From a virus, in IMG/VR virus record IMGVR_UViG_3300028024_000172, positions 1-46,582 of that record: a stretch of DNA of 46,582 nt; one strand, given 5' to 3'. The stretch's first letter is position 1. Every line of letters starts with the position of its first letter. Positions 8,401-16,736 of the stretch are shown piece by piece. Position numbers and translations under genes: made by a program. Below the pieces are notes generated by a model. The model made no database searches. It saw nothing but the letters and a program-made list of their open reading frames with translations, and was not told the DNA's origin.

Positions 8401-8828
8401 GCATACTCGACGCGATAGCCCGTGACGTTCCCGGTTGTGGAATCCGATTTCTGGAACGCCGGCAGGCCGAACCGGATGCGCACGGCGGTGAGCTGCGTGT
8501 TCTCGACCTGCCGCACCCACGGCGTATCCGACGTCAGCGGCACGCTCACCGCATCTTCGTTCTCGACCGCAGGGAACCCAGACATATAGGTCTGATCCTG
8601 CGTGCCGAGCCGGTAGTCGATGCTGTAGTTCGAGAAGTTGCTCGACCCGTCGCCGTTGATGATCGGCGTATCGTCGAGATAGACGGATTGCAGGCCATTC
8701 ACCAGCCCGGCTATCGGCCCTTCCGACACCAGATCGAGCACGCGCGCATAAGCGATCGAGTGCAGGCTATCCGGCGACTCGCTGGGCGAACCGCCCGAGC
8801 CACCACCCTTCGAACCTTGAATGCGCAT
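5436..8828 (-). CDS. J: Central tail tip / host specificity protein J
   Basis: A lambda gpJ-type protein of 1130 residues that forms the tip of the tail and carries host-range determinants. The N terminus (GSKGGG, SPDSLHS, YLDDTPI) matches the conserved start of gpJ proteins. The central section carries fibronectin-III-like segments (about residues 640-830). The C-terminal third has repeated helical Gln/Ala/Asp-rich segments (about 870-990) and then a beta-rich receptor-binding end. It follows L, K and I in the classic order. It is close to lambda gpJ in length. Host range is presumably set by the last 150 residues and the accessory proteins downstream. Confidence 0.95.
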   Translation of the reverse strand: MRIQGSKGGGSGGSPSESPDSLHSIAYARVLDLVSEGPIAGLVNGLQSVYLDDTPIINGDGSSNFSNYSIDYRLGTQDQTYMSGFPAVENEDAVSVPLTSDTPWVRQVENTQLTAVRIRFGLPAFQKSDSTTGNVTGYRVEYAIDLATDGGSYAQVVTGAFDGKTTTLYERSVRIELPPAATGWLVRVRRITPNAHSSLIADTINIEAITEIIDRKLRYPMSALFGLSFDAQSFSSVPTRAYDIKGLLIRVPSNYDPEARTYSGAWDGTFKTAWSNNPAWIFYDLVLNTRYGLGARIDASMVDKWGLYAIAQYCDVMVADGKGGQEPRFTCNAVIQSQADAYKVLQDLATTFRGIAYWGPGSVVASADMPSDPVYVYTAANVVGGKFQYVGSERKTRYTVALISWNDPANGYKQAVEYVPDDDGIARYGVVKAQITAFAVTSQGQAHRVGLWTLLTSRYETNTVSFQVGLDGTVCAPGQIIAVADPAKAGRRMGGRMRAVSGRNITLDKAPAVAAGDTLTVILPTGIAGKQTVSGVDGDTVTVAAGFSTPPVPGAVWMLESADLASQLFRVVSVQEGDDNGQITYTVNATQYEPGKYDAIDNGAAIQVRPVTVVPPSAQQPPANVTLSTYSVIDQGISKTVMVIAWDAAPSAVSYLPEWRKDNGEWVTVNATGGLQAEVIGIYQGTYTARVRAVNPMGVTSIPAYSVDTALTGKTSPPPQVTSLTTESIVFGINLKWTFPADGSAGDTQRTEIWYSRTNALADAIKFSDFAYPQAATSYQGLAAGQSFFFWARLVDTSGNIGPWYPAGDGVNGQSSSDETEYEAYFAGHITQTSLGADLLSTIELIPDLQQDVEENAAAISTEQSARVEGDTALSDRLDQVSAQILIPAMAGSTEDYAGSTEVYAGVWSEQSARAEADLALAKNIETTTAQITSTKTTLLATVQTETQARIDADSAQASQITTIQAQADENTAAVQTVAQSYADLNGRVAASYQIKTQITANGRTYIAGIGVGVDNTSGVVESQVLVSASRFAVLDPNGGAVSAPFVVQGGQVFISQALIGTGWIQNAMIGDVIQSTALGANGQPRWKLDKNGTLTMNGANGGSGYLTLSDSTLLVYDNNGTLRVRLGLW

Positions 8829-8830
8829 GC

Positions 8831-9406
8831 TTATGCCTGATCTTCGGCGTAGATACCGGAGCTGATGACTTTCGAGCCAACGCGCACGCGGCCATAGACG
8901 AGCGGGACCGGCTCGCCTTGTGCCGAACTGTTGACCGGGCCATTGAAGTAATACGACGTGCCGTTATCCGGCCCGGTGCCCGCGAGACCGGCCGTCTGCG
9001 GGCTCAGCATCTGCATGACGCCGCCGAGCGCGAGCGACGCGCCGAGACCGATCAGCGCCCCGCCGCCGAATTCGCTGGTGACCACGCCGACCACCACGAG
9101 GGCGGCGCCGAGAATCGTCTGGAACAGGCCCGCGCTCTTGCTGCCCATCAGCACCGGCGCAATGCGGATTTCCTCGCTGCCGACCGGGTACTCGAGTTCT
9201 TTCTCGTCGAGATTCCTGCGGCCGGAGAAGACCGCGAACGTCAGCCCGTTGTCCTTCGCGTTCATCAGGAATTTCTCGAAACCCGGCACCACGACGCACA
9301 GCGCACGGATCGCCTCGCGCGTCGATGACACGGCGAGCCGATGGACGCGGCCGAAGCGGGTCCCCGCGACGCCATAAAGGCGTACGGTTCTGAGTGTTTC
9401 GCTCAT
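8831..9406 (-). CDS. I: Tail assembly protein I
   Basis: A lambda gpI-type protein of 191 residues needed for tail-tip assembly. The N-terminal half is a beta-grasp-like domain (MSETLRTVRLYG). It is followed by a Gly/Ala-rich hydrophobic stretch (about 95-135) and a C-terminal part ending in VRVGSKVISSGIYAED, typical of this family. It lies between K and J, two bases before J. Confidence 0.9.
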   Translation of the reverse strand: MSETLRTVRLYGVAGTRFGRVHRLAVSSTREAIRALCVVVPGFEKFLMNAKDNGLTFAVFSGRRNLDEKELEYPVGSEEIRIAPVLMGSKSAGLFQTILGAALVVVGVVTSEFGGGALIGLGASLALGGVMQMLSPQTAGLAGTGPDNGTSYYFNGPVNSSAQGEPVPLVYGRVRVGSKVISSGIYAEDQA

Positions 9407-9409
9407 TGC

Positions 9410-10153
9410 TTAGCCCTGGTATCGAAGGACCGTGCGCAGGCTGTGCGCCCACATGCCGCCCCAGACGGTGCGGCCAGAAAGCTGCCCGTACATGTGGTGC
9501 AGCAGAACGTTGTTGCCGAGGTAGACGCCGGCGTGATTTGGCACGCCGTTCCTGCTGCGGATCTGCATCAGCAGCACGTCGCCCACTTCGAGCGCAGCGT
9601 CCTGCCCCATGTCGGCGAAGCCGGCCTTCCCGAAGTTGTCGAGATAGAGGTTCGATACGCCGTCATCCCACCAGTTATCCGGACGTTCGAAATCGGGCAG
9701 CGTCACGCCGCGCTCAAGTTGGTAATAGCTGCGGATCAGGTCGTAGCAGTCGTGCACGCCATGCACGAACTGACGGCCGATCAGCGGCGCGATATAACCG
9801 CTCGGGCCGAACTCAAACCAGTCGTCGAGCGCGATCGACCCGTCGCCCTGCACGCCAAGCGACACGATCACCCACCTGTCGATGCCGCTCTGCTCGCATG
9901 TTTTGCGGTCGGCGCCGCTCGGGCGCGCCGACGCGCCGGGATGCGAATGCACCACCGCGACGATCTGGCCCATGTCCTCGGCGCGCGCGTAATCTTCGGG
10001 CGCCATGCTGAAGTCTTCCTGCGGGCGCGCCGCGACGTTGCGACACGGCACATACGTTTCCGCGCCGTCGCGCAACACCACGAGCCCGCAGCACTCGCGC
10101 GGGTATTCCGCGAGCGCGTGTTCCGCGATCGCGTTCCGGGTCTGCTCGTTCAT
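9410..10153 (-). CDS. K: Tail tip protein K: JAMM plus NlpC/P60 peptidase
   Basis: A lambda gpK-type two-domain protein of 247 residues. The N-terminal JAB/JAMM metalloprotease domain has Glu in YPRECCG and the motif HSHPGASARPSGAD (His, His, Ser, Asp). The C-terminal NlpC/P60 domain has Cys in HGVHDCYDL, His in VPNHAGVYL and a third polar site in LLHHMYG. It is thought to act on peptidoglycan or in tip maturation. The start ATG 10153 overlaps the L stop as ATGA. Confidence 0.93.
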   Translation of the reverse strand: MNEQTRNAIAEHALAEYPRECCGLVVLRDGAETYVPCRNVAARPQEDFSMAPEDYARAEDMGQIVAVVHSHPGASARPSGADRKTCEQSGIDRWVIVSLGVQGDGSIALDDWFEFGPSGYIAPLIGRQFVHGVHDCYDLIRSYYQLERGVTLPDFERPDNWWDDGVSNLYLDNFGKAGFADMGQDAALEVGDVLLMQIRSRNGVPNHAGVYLGNNVLLHHMYGQLSGRTVWGGMWAHSLRTVLRYQG

Positions 10154-10836
10154 CAGGAAAGGGTGTCGCTGAGGAATCCGCCCCACGGGAGCGGCTGATT
10201 GACGCCAAAGCGGCATTCGCAACCGCTGGTCTTGTAGCTGCACCCGTCGAGCGCGGGATCGCTCACCGGCTGGTCGTTCTTGTCGAAGTACGCCATGCCG
10301 ACATAGCCGCATTCAGGCCCGCGGTATTTCCATCCACACAAGCCGGCGATCTGCCGAGCCGGGACCTGCTGGCCGCCGAAGTCGGTCGGCGACGAGAGCG
10401 TGAACTGCACCTGGATGCCCGGCTGCTCATTGCTCTTCTGCTCGATGAACCAGATCTCCGTCGCCATGCTTTCGTTGGGATCGGCCGTCGGATTGCCGTC
10501 GGGAAAATTCACGGCATCGAGGTACTGCGCGAGCGTGCGCCGGCGCGTCACCTTCGCGCCGACCATGTCTTCGAGATAGACGCACAGCGCGGTGATCGTG
10601 CCGTTGATGTCGCCGACGGTCAGGGTCGGCGAAGGCTGCTGCGCGTCTGAAGTGTGTTCGAAGCCGGTTGCCTGAATCGACCACGGCTTGTACTCGTTGC
10701 CCTGCCAGAAGATCGACGTCGATTGCAGGTGCGCGTGAAAGCGCATCATGTCGCCACCGATGGCGGTGCAGTCGACTTCGAATAGCTCGACTAGCCTGCC
10801 GGGTTCTAGCTGCTGTACGTCCGCGGATATGCTCAA
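10153..10836 (-). CDS. L: Minor tail protein L, cysteine-rich
   Basis: A lambda gpL-type tail-tip protein of 227 residues. The C-terminal half holds Cys residues in CGWKYRGPECGY and GCSYKTSGCECR. In lambda gpL such cysteines bind an iron-sulfur cluster, so the same is likely here. Its ATG overlaps the stop of the 299-residue gene upstream, an insertion relative to lambda's M-L order. Confidence 0.92.
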   Translation of the reverse strand: MSISADVQQLEPGRLVELFEVDCTAIGGDMMRFHAHLQSTSIFWQGNEYKPWSIQATGFEHTSDAQQPSPTLTVGDINGTITALCVYLEDMVGAKVTRRRTLAQYLDAVNFPDGNPTADPNESMATEIWFIEQKSNEQPGIQVQFTLSSPTDFGGQQVPARQIAGLCGWKYRGPECGYVGMAYFDKNDQPVSDPALDGCSYKTSGCECRFGVNQPLPWGGFLSDTLS

Positions 10837-11732
10837 TTACGCCTCCAGCAAACTAGAAACGCGTCACATGTAGTCGTGCCGGAATAATCCTGCTGCGATA
10901 CCAGATATACGGTAGTCGGTACAGAAACGTTAACAATAGTGCTAGGGCTAGAGAGCCTATTGCTCGTATTGATAGTGCTAGCAACGTGAATTAATGAAGT
11001 GATCCGCCCAATATTTGTATCTAGCGTGTTGTCCGTTAGACTAATACTCGCGTGTATTTGTGACGCAACTCCCGTGGAGTTAAATTTGACAGTTCCGCTT
11101 ACCTCATAATAACCAGGCTGTAAAAGTACGGACGCCACAGTTTTAGGAACGCCGGATGTAACCGGCACGCCGCCACCGGTTGTTGTAATACGCTCTCCAA
11201 TTTTTCCCGCTGCCGCGGCACTAGCGTCTGTAACTCCCGTAAGGGCAGTGATCCCGTTTACAACCAGGTTTCTGTTTACTACCAGGTTTCCGTTTACTAC
11301 CTCGTTATCAGAATTGGTACGGCCGCGCATGAGAACGGTCCACGCGTGTACGCCGTCTGTGTCGATGAGCGCGGTTTCACCCGGATTCAGTTTCGACAAT
11401 GCGACCATGTCGCCCGATCCACCCAAAGGTGCCAACGTTGCAACGGTTGTGCCGATATTGCGCAGCAAGATCACGCTGTCGGCGGTGCACGTCGATGCTG
11501 CCGGCGGGTTAATCACTCCCGGTGCAGCGAGGCTGATATTCACACGCTTGCCGAGATGCAAAGCAGCCGTCAGCGCCTGAGCGCTGTTGACCAGTTGGGC
11601 CGCGCTCGTGAGCGCAGACTGGGCGTTCAGGACGTCGACGTTCTCATTCGCCTTCACGTTCGCCGTGCGCACGGGGTCGCCGTCCTCGGCTTTCGGTGGC
11701 GTGCCGAGGTTGATTTTCTGTAGAGAGCTCAT
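10833..11732 (-). CDS. Fibre-like structural protein inserted between M and L
   Basis: A 299-residue protein absent from the lambda M-L order. The N terminus (about 1-60) is helical and Ala/Asn-rich and could attach to the tip. The middle contains a short tandem repeat (GNLVVN, RNLVVN). The C-terminal 110 residues are a Ser/Thr/Ile/Val-rich beta domain ending in a possible receptor-binding fold. DNA for the last 400 bases (10840-11250) is clearly more AT-rich than the flanking tail genes, suggesting recent acquisition. A side tail fibre or decoration protein is the likeliest role. Confidence 0.75.
   Translation of the reverse strand: MSSLQKINLGTPPKAEDGDPVRTANVKANENVDVLNAQSALTSAAQLVNSAQALTAALHLGKRVNISLAAPGVINPPAASTCTADSVILLRNIGTTVATLAPLGGSGDMVALSKLNPGETALIDTDGVHAWTVLMRGRTNSDNEVVNGNLVVNRNLVVNGITALTGVTDASAAAAGKIGERITTTGGGVPVTSGVPKTVASVLLQPGYYEVSGTVKFNSTGVASQIHASISLTDNTLDTNIGRITSLIHVASTINTSNRLSSPSTIVNVSVPTTVYLVSQQDYSGTTTCDAFLVCWRRN
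11256..11301. repeat. Tandem 18-bp repeat in the fibre-like gene
   Basis: Two 18-bp units beginning GTTTAC (11256-11273, 11274-11291) plus a partial third unit, differing at two positions. They encode the repeated NLVVN peptide and may allow length change by slippage. Confidence 0.7.
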
Positions 11733-11737
11733 GGTGC

Positions 11738-12091
11738 CTATGAAGCGGAGGTTGTATCGAATGTCTGATCGAACTGCGCGGTCATCGTGTACACGTCGCC
11801 GTCTTTGGTCGGCTCGGTGTACTTCTCACAGGTGAACAGCGATTGAGCGCGTAGTAGCGGCGTCCAGTAGAACGCCTCGCCGCCGGCGCGCGCGTCAAGG
11901 AAAGCCATGATTGCCGAGATCTTCGCCGCGTCGCCCACGAACGTGAGGCTGTACGACGACGAGCGGTTGTTCAGTCCATCGGGTGACCGCTGGGCGTACC
12001 CGTCGCCGAACTGCGCCTTGTTCACGAGCAGCGTGGCGTCGCCCGACGAGCCGGCAACGGTGGGCGCCCACGTGAATGTTTGCGTCGCCAT
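11738..12091 (-). CDS. M: Minor tail protein M
   Basis: A lambda gpM-type protein of 117 residues. It contains the typical core FGDGYAQRSPDG and the end of an insert-binding beta domain (EAFYWTPLL, FTCEKY). It lies directly after the tape measure gene and before the inserted fibre-like gene. It is part of the tail tip. The start ATG 12091 was chosen because the upstream extension overlaps the tape measure end without family resemblance. Confidence 0.88.
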   Translation of the reverse strand: MATQTFTWAPTVAGSSGDATLLVNKAQFGDGYAQRSPDGLNNRSSSYSLTFVGDAAKISAIMAFLDARAGGEAFYWTPLLRAQSLFTCEKYTEPTKDGDVYTMTAQFDQTFDTTSAS

Positions 12092-12093
12092 GA

Positions 12094-14796
12094 TCAGCCC
12101 ACCGACCCGTATTTCTGCTGCCAGGCATAGCCGCCCTGACCCTTCATCTTGGCCGCGATACGCGCGTCGACCAGATTCTTGAGCTGGCCCTGCAGCCACC
12201 TGGCATCTTCGGCGGTCAATCCGCCTGCCCCATCGCTCGTTTGCACCGTCAGGCTGACATTGCTGCCGCCGGCCGCTGTAGCGCCTGGCGCAACCACGGA
12301 CCCGACCAGCCCTCCGGACGCAAAACGCGCCATGCTGTGCACGCTAGCGCCGTTGTTCATAGCATCCAGGTTCGATGCGCCGATGCGCTTCACTGCGTCC
12401 GCCGTCATGACGAACTCGCCATTGCTCAGGCGCGCCATGATGCTGTCGCTGGTGCCAGTTCCAGGGCCGCTGATGTATCCGCCGGTGGCGTGACCCGGCA
12501 CCGACACCTGTCCGCCGGTGGCAAATCCGCTAATCCAGTTGGTCGCGCTCAGGGCAGCTTTGGCAATCAGCGCCTCGGCCTCCACCTTGATGAGACTTGC
12601 AACGACCGACTTCGCGAAGTCGGCAAGATTCAGCTTGCCGGTCGTGGCGAAATCAGCAATCGCGTCACCGAGATTCGATATAGCGTTCTGCGCCGTGTTG
12701 TTTGCCGCAGACGCAAGATCGTTGGTCTTGTCGATGATGTCCTGAATACCGCTCTTCGCGCCGTCGATCCAATTACCTTTCGACTGATCCACGGCGCCGT
12801 AGTAGCCCTGCAATTCGTCACGGCGCGAGTTGTACCGCTTGTTGATAGCGGCACGCTCGTCGGTGTCCTGGTCCGAACCGTCGAGATTCAGCGCGACAGC
12901 TTTCTTCTGCCAATCGTTGAGCTCCTTCTGGCGATCAGTTTCGATCTTCAACAGGTCGATCTGCCGCTGCCGCTCCTGCGTGCCCAAGCCCAAGGTCGAG
13001 AGCTCGATCTTGTGCTGCTCGGCGATCGCATCATTCTGGTCGAGTATCTTGATGTTCGTTTCACGGGCCTCGGTATTCAGCTTGTCGCCGCGCGTGCGCA
13101 GATCGAGTTGCTTTTCCAGCGAAGCATTGATGCCGTATTGGGCGAGAAGCTCGGTTTGATGTGCAAGCACGCTCTGCTGCGCCTTCGTTAGAGTCTTGCC
13201 CGCAAAACCATCAATCTCTGCGCGAAGCTCCGCTTCTTTCGCGGCCCACCCGGTTAATTTCTCCTGACCCGCAAGCGATTGCTCAAGGACGGCCTGCGCC
13301 TGCTTCGCCTGGTCCATCAGGGAATCGCCGCGACTCTCGTGATAATCCTTTGTCGCGTTGTTGCCCTTGGAGAAATTGATCTGGCTGCTGGGTGCCGCGC
13401 CATGCGGCGCCGCGCCGGGGGTCGCGTTTCCCCAAAGGTTATTGAGGAATTGCGCATATCCCTGGCCCTGCTTCTTCAGGTCGTCATACCCGGCCTGAGC
13501 AGCCGCCGACGCCATTTTGAACTGTCCCGTCATCCCATAATAGGTGACGGTCACTAGCGTGGCGATAGCGGAAGCAGTCTCTTCAAAGGCCGCCACCAAG
13601 ATGAGCGCGGCCGTGGCGGCAGACTTCATGACAATGCCCACGCCGGTATAGAAATCCGTCAGCAGTGGCTTGAGCGCGACGTTGTCGGCGAGCGCGTTCG
13701 TCAGATTGATGATGGTCGGCAAAAGCGCGGTCTTCGCGGACAACGTCAGCGCGTCCATCTTCGCGTGCGACAGCTCGAGCTGCTCCTGCAGCGCGGACAA
13801 CTGCGCAATAGTGTCTGCCGAGAGTATTGCGCCCACCTGCCCTGCCGTTACGCCCAACGCGTCCAGGCGCGCAGAGCCCTGGTCGAGCAGCGGAATCAGA
13901 TCCTTGCCAGCCGTGCCGAGTAATTCGTTCGCTACCGCTGCCTTCCCCGCGCCGTCGGCGCTCTTCGCGAAGGCGTCTGAAATCTTGCCGAGAAGTTCCT
14001 CCGGCGACGCCGTCTTCAGCGTCGCGAGCGAGATGCCCACGGCGGCGAATGCGGCGGCCGCATCCTTGTTCCCGTGCTGCGCCTCGTTCTGGGCCTTCGT
14101 CAAATCGGCCAGCGCGCCGGCGGCGTCCTTCGTCTCTACACCCACCGTCTTGGCGGCAAAGCCGAACCGTTGGACGTCATCGGTCGAAAGTCCGGTTTGC
14201 TTCGAGATCTTTTCAACCGTCTCGCCGTACGACGCCAGCTCGTCGCGCGCCGCGAGAGTGGCGTGCGCAGCGAGCGCCAGAACGCCGATGAAAGCACCCG
14301 TGGCGAGCACAGCCGGCTGCAACAAAGCGGTGAACGCGCCTGTGCGCTCCGCCATCACGAGCAGCGAGCCGCCGAAGTTCTTGTAATTGCCCTGCGAGAG
14401 CTCGTGCCCAAGCACCAGCAACTCGCGCTTCGCGCCCGCCGACTCCAGGCTGAAACTGTGCGTGTGCTCCGACGCCTTGGCGATCTGATCGATGTAGGGC
14501 TTTACCGAGTCGGTCAAGCCCAGATTCGCCGCGCGCATTGCCAGAATCTCGGCACGCGACTTACCCGCCGTCGAAGCATTCTTGAGCAGCGCATCCGTGA
14601 AACTCTTGACCGCGCGCGCGCTGGCGTCGGATCCATTGGCCGTGGCTTCGGCAATTGCGTCCTGCGCAAGCGCGGTCCGCTTCGCCATCTCGGACTGCGT
14701 CGCGATGAACGAGTTGGCTGACTTCCGGGCCTTTTCGAGCTCGGTCGTATAGCCCGATGCATCGGCGCCAACCTTGACGACGGTTTCATTTGCCAC
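12094..14796 (-). CDS. H: Tail tape measure protein
   Basis: A 900-residue protein that sets tail length and enters the envelope during DNA injection. It starts MANETVVKVGADASGYTTEL, as usual for this family, followed by long Ala/Gln/Lys-rich helical stretches. Hydrophobic segments lie at about residues 158-185 and 390-425. The C-terminal region (about 770 onward) is Gly-rich with the conserved pattern ATGGYISGPGTGTSD, then SNGEFVMTADAV. It overlaps the gp10-like gene by 11 bases. Confidence 0.95.
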   Translation of the reverse strand: MANETVVKVGADASGYTTELEKARKSANSFIATQSEMAKRTALAQDAIAEATANGSDASARAVKSFTDALLKNASTAGKSRAEILAMRAANLGLTDSVKPYIDQIAKASEHTHSFSLESAGAKRELLVLGHELSQGNYKNFGGSLLVMAERTGAFTALLQPAVLATGAFIGVLALAAHATLAARDELASYGETVEKISKQTGLSTDDVQRFGFAAKTVGVETKDAAGALADLTKAQNEAQHGNKDAAAAFAAVGISLATLKTASPEELLGKISDAFAKSADGAGKAAVANELLGTAGKDLIPLLDQGSARLDALGVTAGQVGAILSADTIAQLSALQEQLELSHAKMDALTLSAKTALLPTIINLTNALADNVALKPLLTDFYTGVGIVMKSAATAALILVAAFEETASAIATLVTVTYYGMTGQFKMASAAAQAGYDDLKKQGQGYAQFLNNLWGNATPGAAPHGAAPSSQINFSKGNNATKDYHESRGDSLMDQAKQAQAVLEQSLAGQEKLTGWAAKEAELRAEIDGFAGKTLTKAQQSVLAHQTELLAQYGINASLEKQLDLRTRGDKLNTEARETNIKILDQNDAIAEQHKIELSTLGLGTQERQRQIDLLKIETDRQKELNDWQKKAVALNLDGSDQDTDERAAINKRYNSRRDELQGYYGAVDQSKGNWIDGAKSGIQDIIDKTNDLASAANNTAQNAISNLGDAIADFATTGKLNLADFAKSVVASLIKVEAEALIAKAALSATNWISGFATGGQVSVPGHATGGYISGPGTGTSDSIMARLSNGEFVMTADAVKRIGASNLDAMNNGASVHSMARFASGGLVGSVVAPGATAAGGSNVSLTVQTSDGAGGLTAEDARWLQGQLKNLVDARIAAKMKGQGGYAWQQKYGSVG

Positions 14797-15220
14797 GCGC
14801 GGCCTCCTCAGCCTTCTTCTGGATTACTTCGATCATTGCCTCGGAGGCCGCCTGTTTTTTTGCCTCATAGCCTGGGCGCAGGAACGGATTGGCAGCGGCT
14901 TCTGACGTGCCGAATTCGACGAACCGTCCATAGAACGCGTCTTTCGACCACGTCACGAGATACACCGCGATGTGGCCGGCCACCGATGCTTCCTGGTCGT
15001 ATGCGATCAGGATCGAGCGCTTCAGTGTTCCAGGCACGTGCTCGGTCCCCTTGCGCTCGTATGCGACGCCTACCGGCGCCCGCAACTGCACTTCTGCATG
15101 GATAACTCTCGCACCGGCGACGGCGGCCTGCCGCAGTACGGACTCACTCGCGACGGTCTCCATACGGTCGAGAAAATCGGTTAGCGCGGCCGGATTCTCG
15201 ATTGTGAATCTGCTAACCAC
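14786..15220 (-). CDS. HK97 gp10-like / tail completion protein
   Basis: A 144-residue protein with the pattern of the HK97 gp10 family: an N-terminal helix, VIHAEVQLRAPV, then YGRFVEFGTSEAAANPFLRPGYE near residue 100. Such proteins act at the head-tail joint or in tail completion. Its position, between the G/GT chaperone and the tape measure instead of next to the other connector genes, is uncommon. It may have been relocated. Confidence 0.85.
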   Translation of the reverse strand: MVSRFTIENPAALTDFLDRMETVASESVLRQAAVAGARVIHAEVQLRAPVGVAYERKGTEHVPGTLKRSILIAYDQEASVAGHIAVYLVTWSKDAFYGRFVEFGTSEAAANPFLRPGYEAKKQAASEAMIEVIQKKAEEAARGK

Positions 15221-15934
15221 CAGCCCTCCGCTTCACCTTGAATTTCTTGCCCTTCGCCTTCGACAGATCGATACCGAAAACCGTCAAGGCGACGAATTTC
15301 GCCTGATCCTTTGGATCCTCGAACAGGATCGGCTCGGCAGCCCGCCTGGCATCCGACCACGGGATGAAATCGGCGGGTTCGAATGCCGGTTTCTTCGGGT
15401 CGCGATGAATATTTGCCATAGTCGAAGCAATCATGCCCATCCGGACGTCCGCTATCCGGTCGCCAAACGGCTCGATGTTGTAGTAGGCCACCCAGTCGGT
15501 GAATTCGACACTGCTGATGTCGCGCATCGCGTGCGCGACGGATCTATGCCCGAGGGCAAGCGTCAGGCGGTGCCAGAAGAGTCGTTCTGGATGGCGTCGG
15601 AGTTTTTTTCTGCTTCCTTCGTCTGGGCATCGCCGAGAGCATTGACCTTCGCGCATGCCAAACCGATTTTTCGCACAAACTCCGCACTCTTCGCGCGCAA
15701 TGTGTCGACGTCGCCCGCGGTGAACATCGGCCGGCCCGCGTCGTCGACGAGAGTCGCCACGATCAGTGCGGAAAAGTAGACGCTGTCGCTCGTGCCCTGA
15801 TCCTGCAACGTTTTCTGAAGCTCATCGCGCGCAAAACCATCCATCACCTTCACGCGAATGTCGCCGAGGCCGGCTACGGGCACAGTTTCGATCGCCGGCT
15901 CAGCCGCGGCGAGGAGTTGTTCTTTCGTCAGCAT
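15213..15934 (-). CDS. GT: Tail assembly chaperone GT (-1 frameshift product)
   Basis: The fusion product of tail chaperone G with a T-like domain, made by a -1 ribosomal frameshift at A AAA AAC (15608 down to 15602). After the slip the reading continues LRRHPERLFW into a frame open to 15213, giving about 240 residues. The T part (MRDISSVEFTDWVAYYNIEPFG) matches the conserved T domain of these proteins. G and GT guide tail tube protein onto the tape measure. The reading frames were followed by hand across the slip site and join correctly. Confidence 0.87.
15563..15934 (-). CDS. G: Tail assembly chaperone G
   Basis: The unshifted 123-residue product of the G/GT gene. It starts MLTKEQLLAAAEPAIETV and ends shortly after the slippery heptamer encoding Glu-Lys-Asn. 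It lies directly after the tail tube gene and before the tape measure, the conserved site of this gene in siphophages. Confidence 0.88.
   Translation of the reverse strand: MLTKEQLLAAAEPAIETVPVAGLGDIRVKVMDGFARDELQKTLQDQGTSDSVYFSALIVATLVDDAGRPMFTAGDVDTLRAKSAEFVRKIGLACAKVNALGDAQTKEAEKNSDAIQNDSSGTA
15602..15608 (-). promoter_or_regulatory. Programmed -1 frameshift slippery site
   Basis: On the minus strand the in-frame codons GAA AAA AAC contain the heptamer A AAA AAC. A one-base slip joins the G frame to the T frame. Confidence 0.85.
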
Positions 15935-15949
15935 GCTTGTCTGAATCCT

Positions 15950-16378
15950 TTAGTCTGCGGCGGGCGTTACTTCGATGTCTCCGGTCACCTTGATAACGAC
16001 GGTGCCCTTGACGACGTTGTCGACGCCAGCGGTGATAGGAAAACTCTTCACGTAAGCGTCAAATTCCAGCGTGGTGCCGTCGCTCAGCGTGACCTGATAC
16101 GGCGCCACGACGCCGCTTTTTTTGTCAGCGAGCAACGCGGCGTGGCTCGCTTCCTTCATGTTGATGTTGATGTCGAAGGAGACGGTGTCCCAGTCCTGCA
16201 GACCAGGGCGCGATTCCTTCCCGGTGCTGTCGAAGTCCGTGACATCGATGTCGTTTGCCGAACCGGCAAATCCGTTGAAATTTGAGACGTTCTTGATTGC
16301 CGTCCACACGGGCGCCGCCGTGGTGCCGGTGTTCTTCGCGATCTTGGTGCCCTGCGATCCAATTGCGGTGCTGGTCAT
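15950..16378 (-). CDS. Major tail tube protein
   Basis: A 142-residue protein of the tail tube family. It has a beta-rich fold with conserved elements IDVTDFDSTG and a LQDWDTVSFDI segment typical of tube subunits. It stands between the DUF3168-like tail completion gene and G/GT, as expected. Subunits stack as hexamer rings around the tape measure. The length is at the short end for the family, and the protein lacks the extra Ig-like domain of lambda gpV. Confidence 0.88.
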   Translation of the reverse strand: MTSTAIGSQGTKIAKNTGTTAAPVWTAIKNVSNFNGFAGSANDIDVTDFDSTGKESRPGLQDWDTVSFDININMKEASHAALLADKKSGVVAPYQVTLSDGTTLEFDAYVKSFPITAGVDNVVKGTVVIKVTGDIEVTPAAD

Positions 16379-16382
16379 GGTT

Positions 16383-16736
16383 TCACTCCCGATACCATAT
16401 TGAGAAGTCCTGTCGACTGCCGTAAAGCTTGGTGTCGTCTTCGTAGACGCTCACCGGCGCGCCAATCGGCACGCCTGCAACAGGCTCGGCAGTCAGCGCA
16501 GCACGAACCTGTTTGATGATTGATCCAGCCTCGGTGCGTGTCGCGGACCACACCGCGACCTGCATCCGGCTGTTCTGCAGCGTATCGGCGCCGTCGAATG
16601 TCGTTTCGTCGACGCCGCCCACGCTCTGATAGACGATGCGCGGCGTGGGCGCGCCTGCGGGCGCAACGTCCGGATAGACGCGGCCTCCGGCTAGCGCTTT
16701 GATCGCGGCGAAGGTAACGGATTCAGCACTAGCCAT
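16383..16736 (-). CDS. Tail completion/terminator protein (DUF3168-like)
   Basis: A 117-residue protein with the DUF3168 pattern: an N-terminal Ala-rich helix, GGRVYPDVAPAGAPTPRIVYQ, then a strand rich in QVAVW and a C-terminal helix ending in SIWYRE. These proteins cap the tail tube or join head and tail. It overlaps the head closure gene by eight bases. Confidence 0.85.
   Translation of the reverse strand: MASAESVTFAAIKALAGGRVYPDVAPAGAPTPRIVYQSVGGVDETTFDGADTLQNSRMQVAVWSATRTEAGSIIKQVRAALTAEPVAGVPIGAPVSVYEDDTKLYGSRQDFSIWYRE

Noticed and set aside
15563-15656. Independent start for the T-frame ORF at 15656
   Set aside because: The N-terminal part overlaps G out of frame. The exact slippery heptamer explains expression as a GT fusion.
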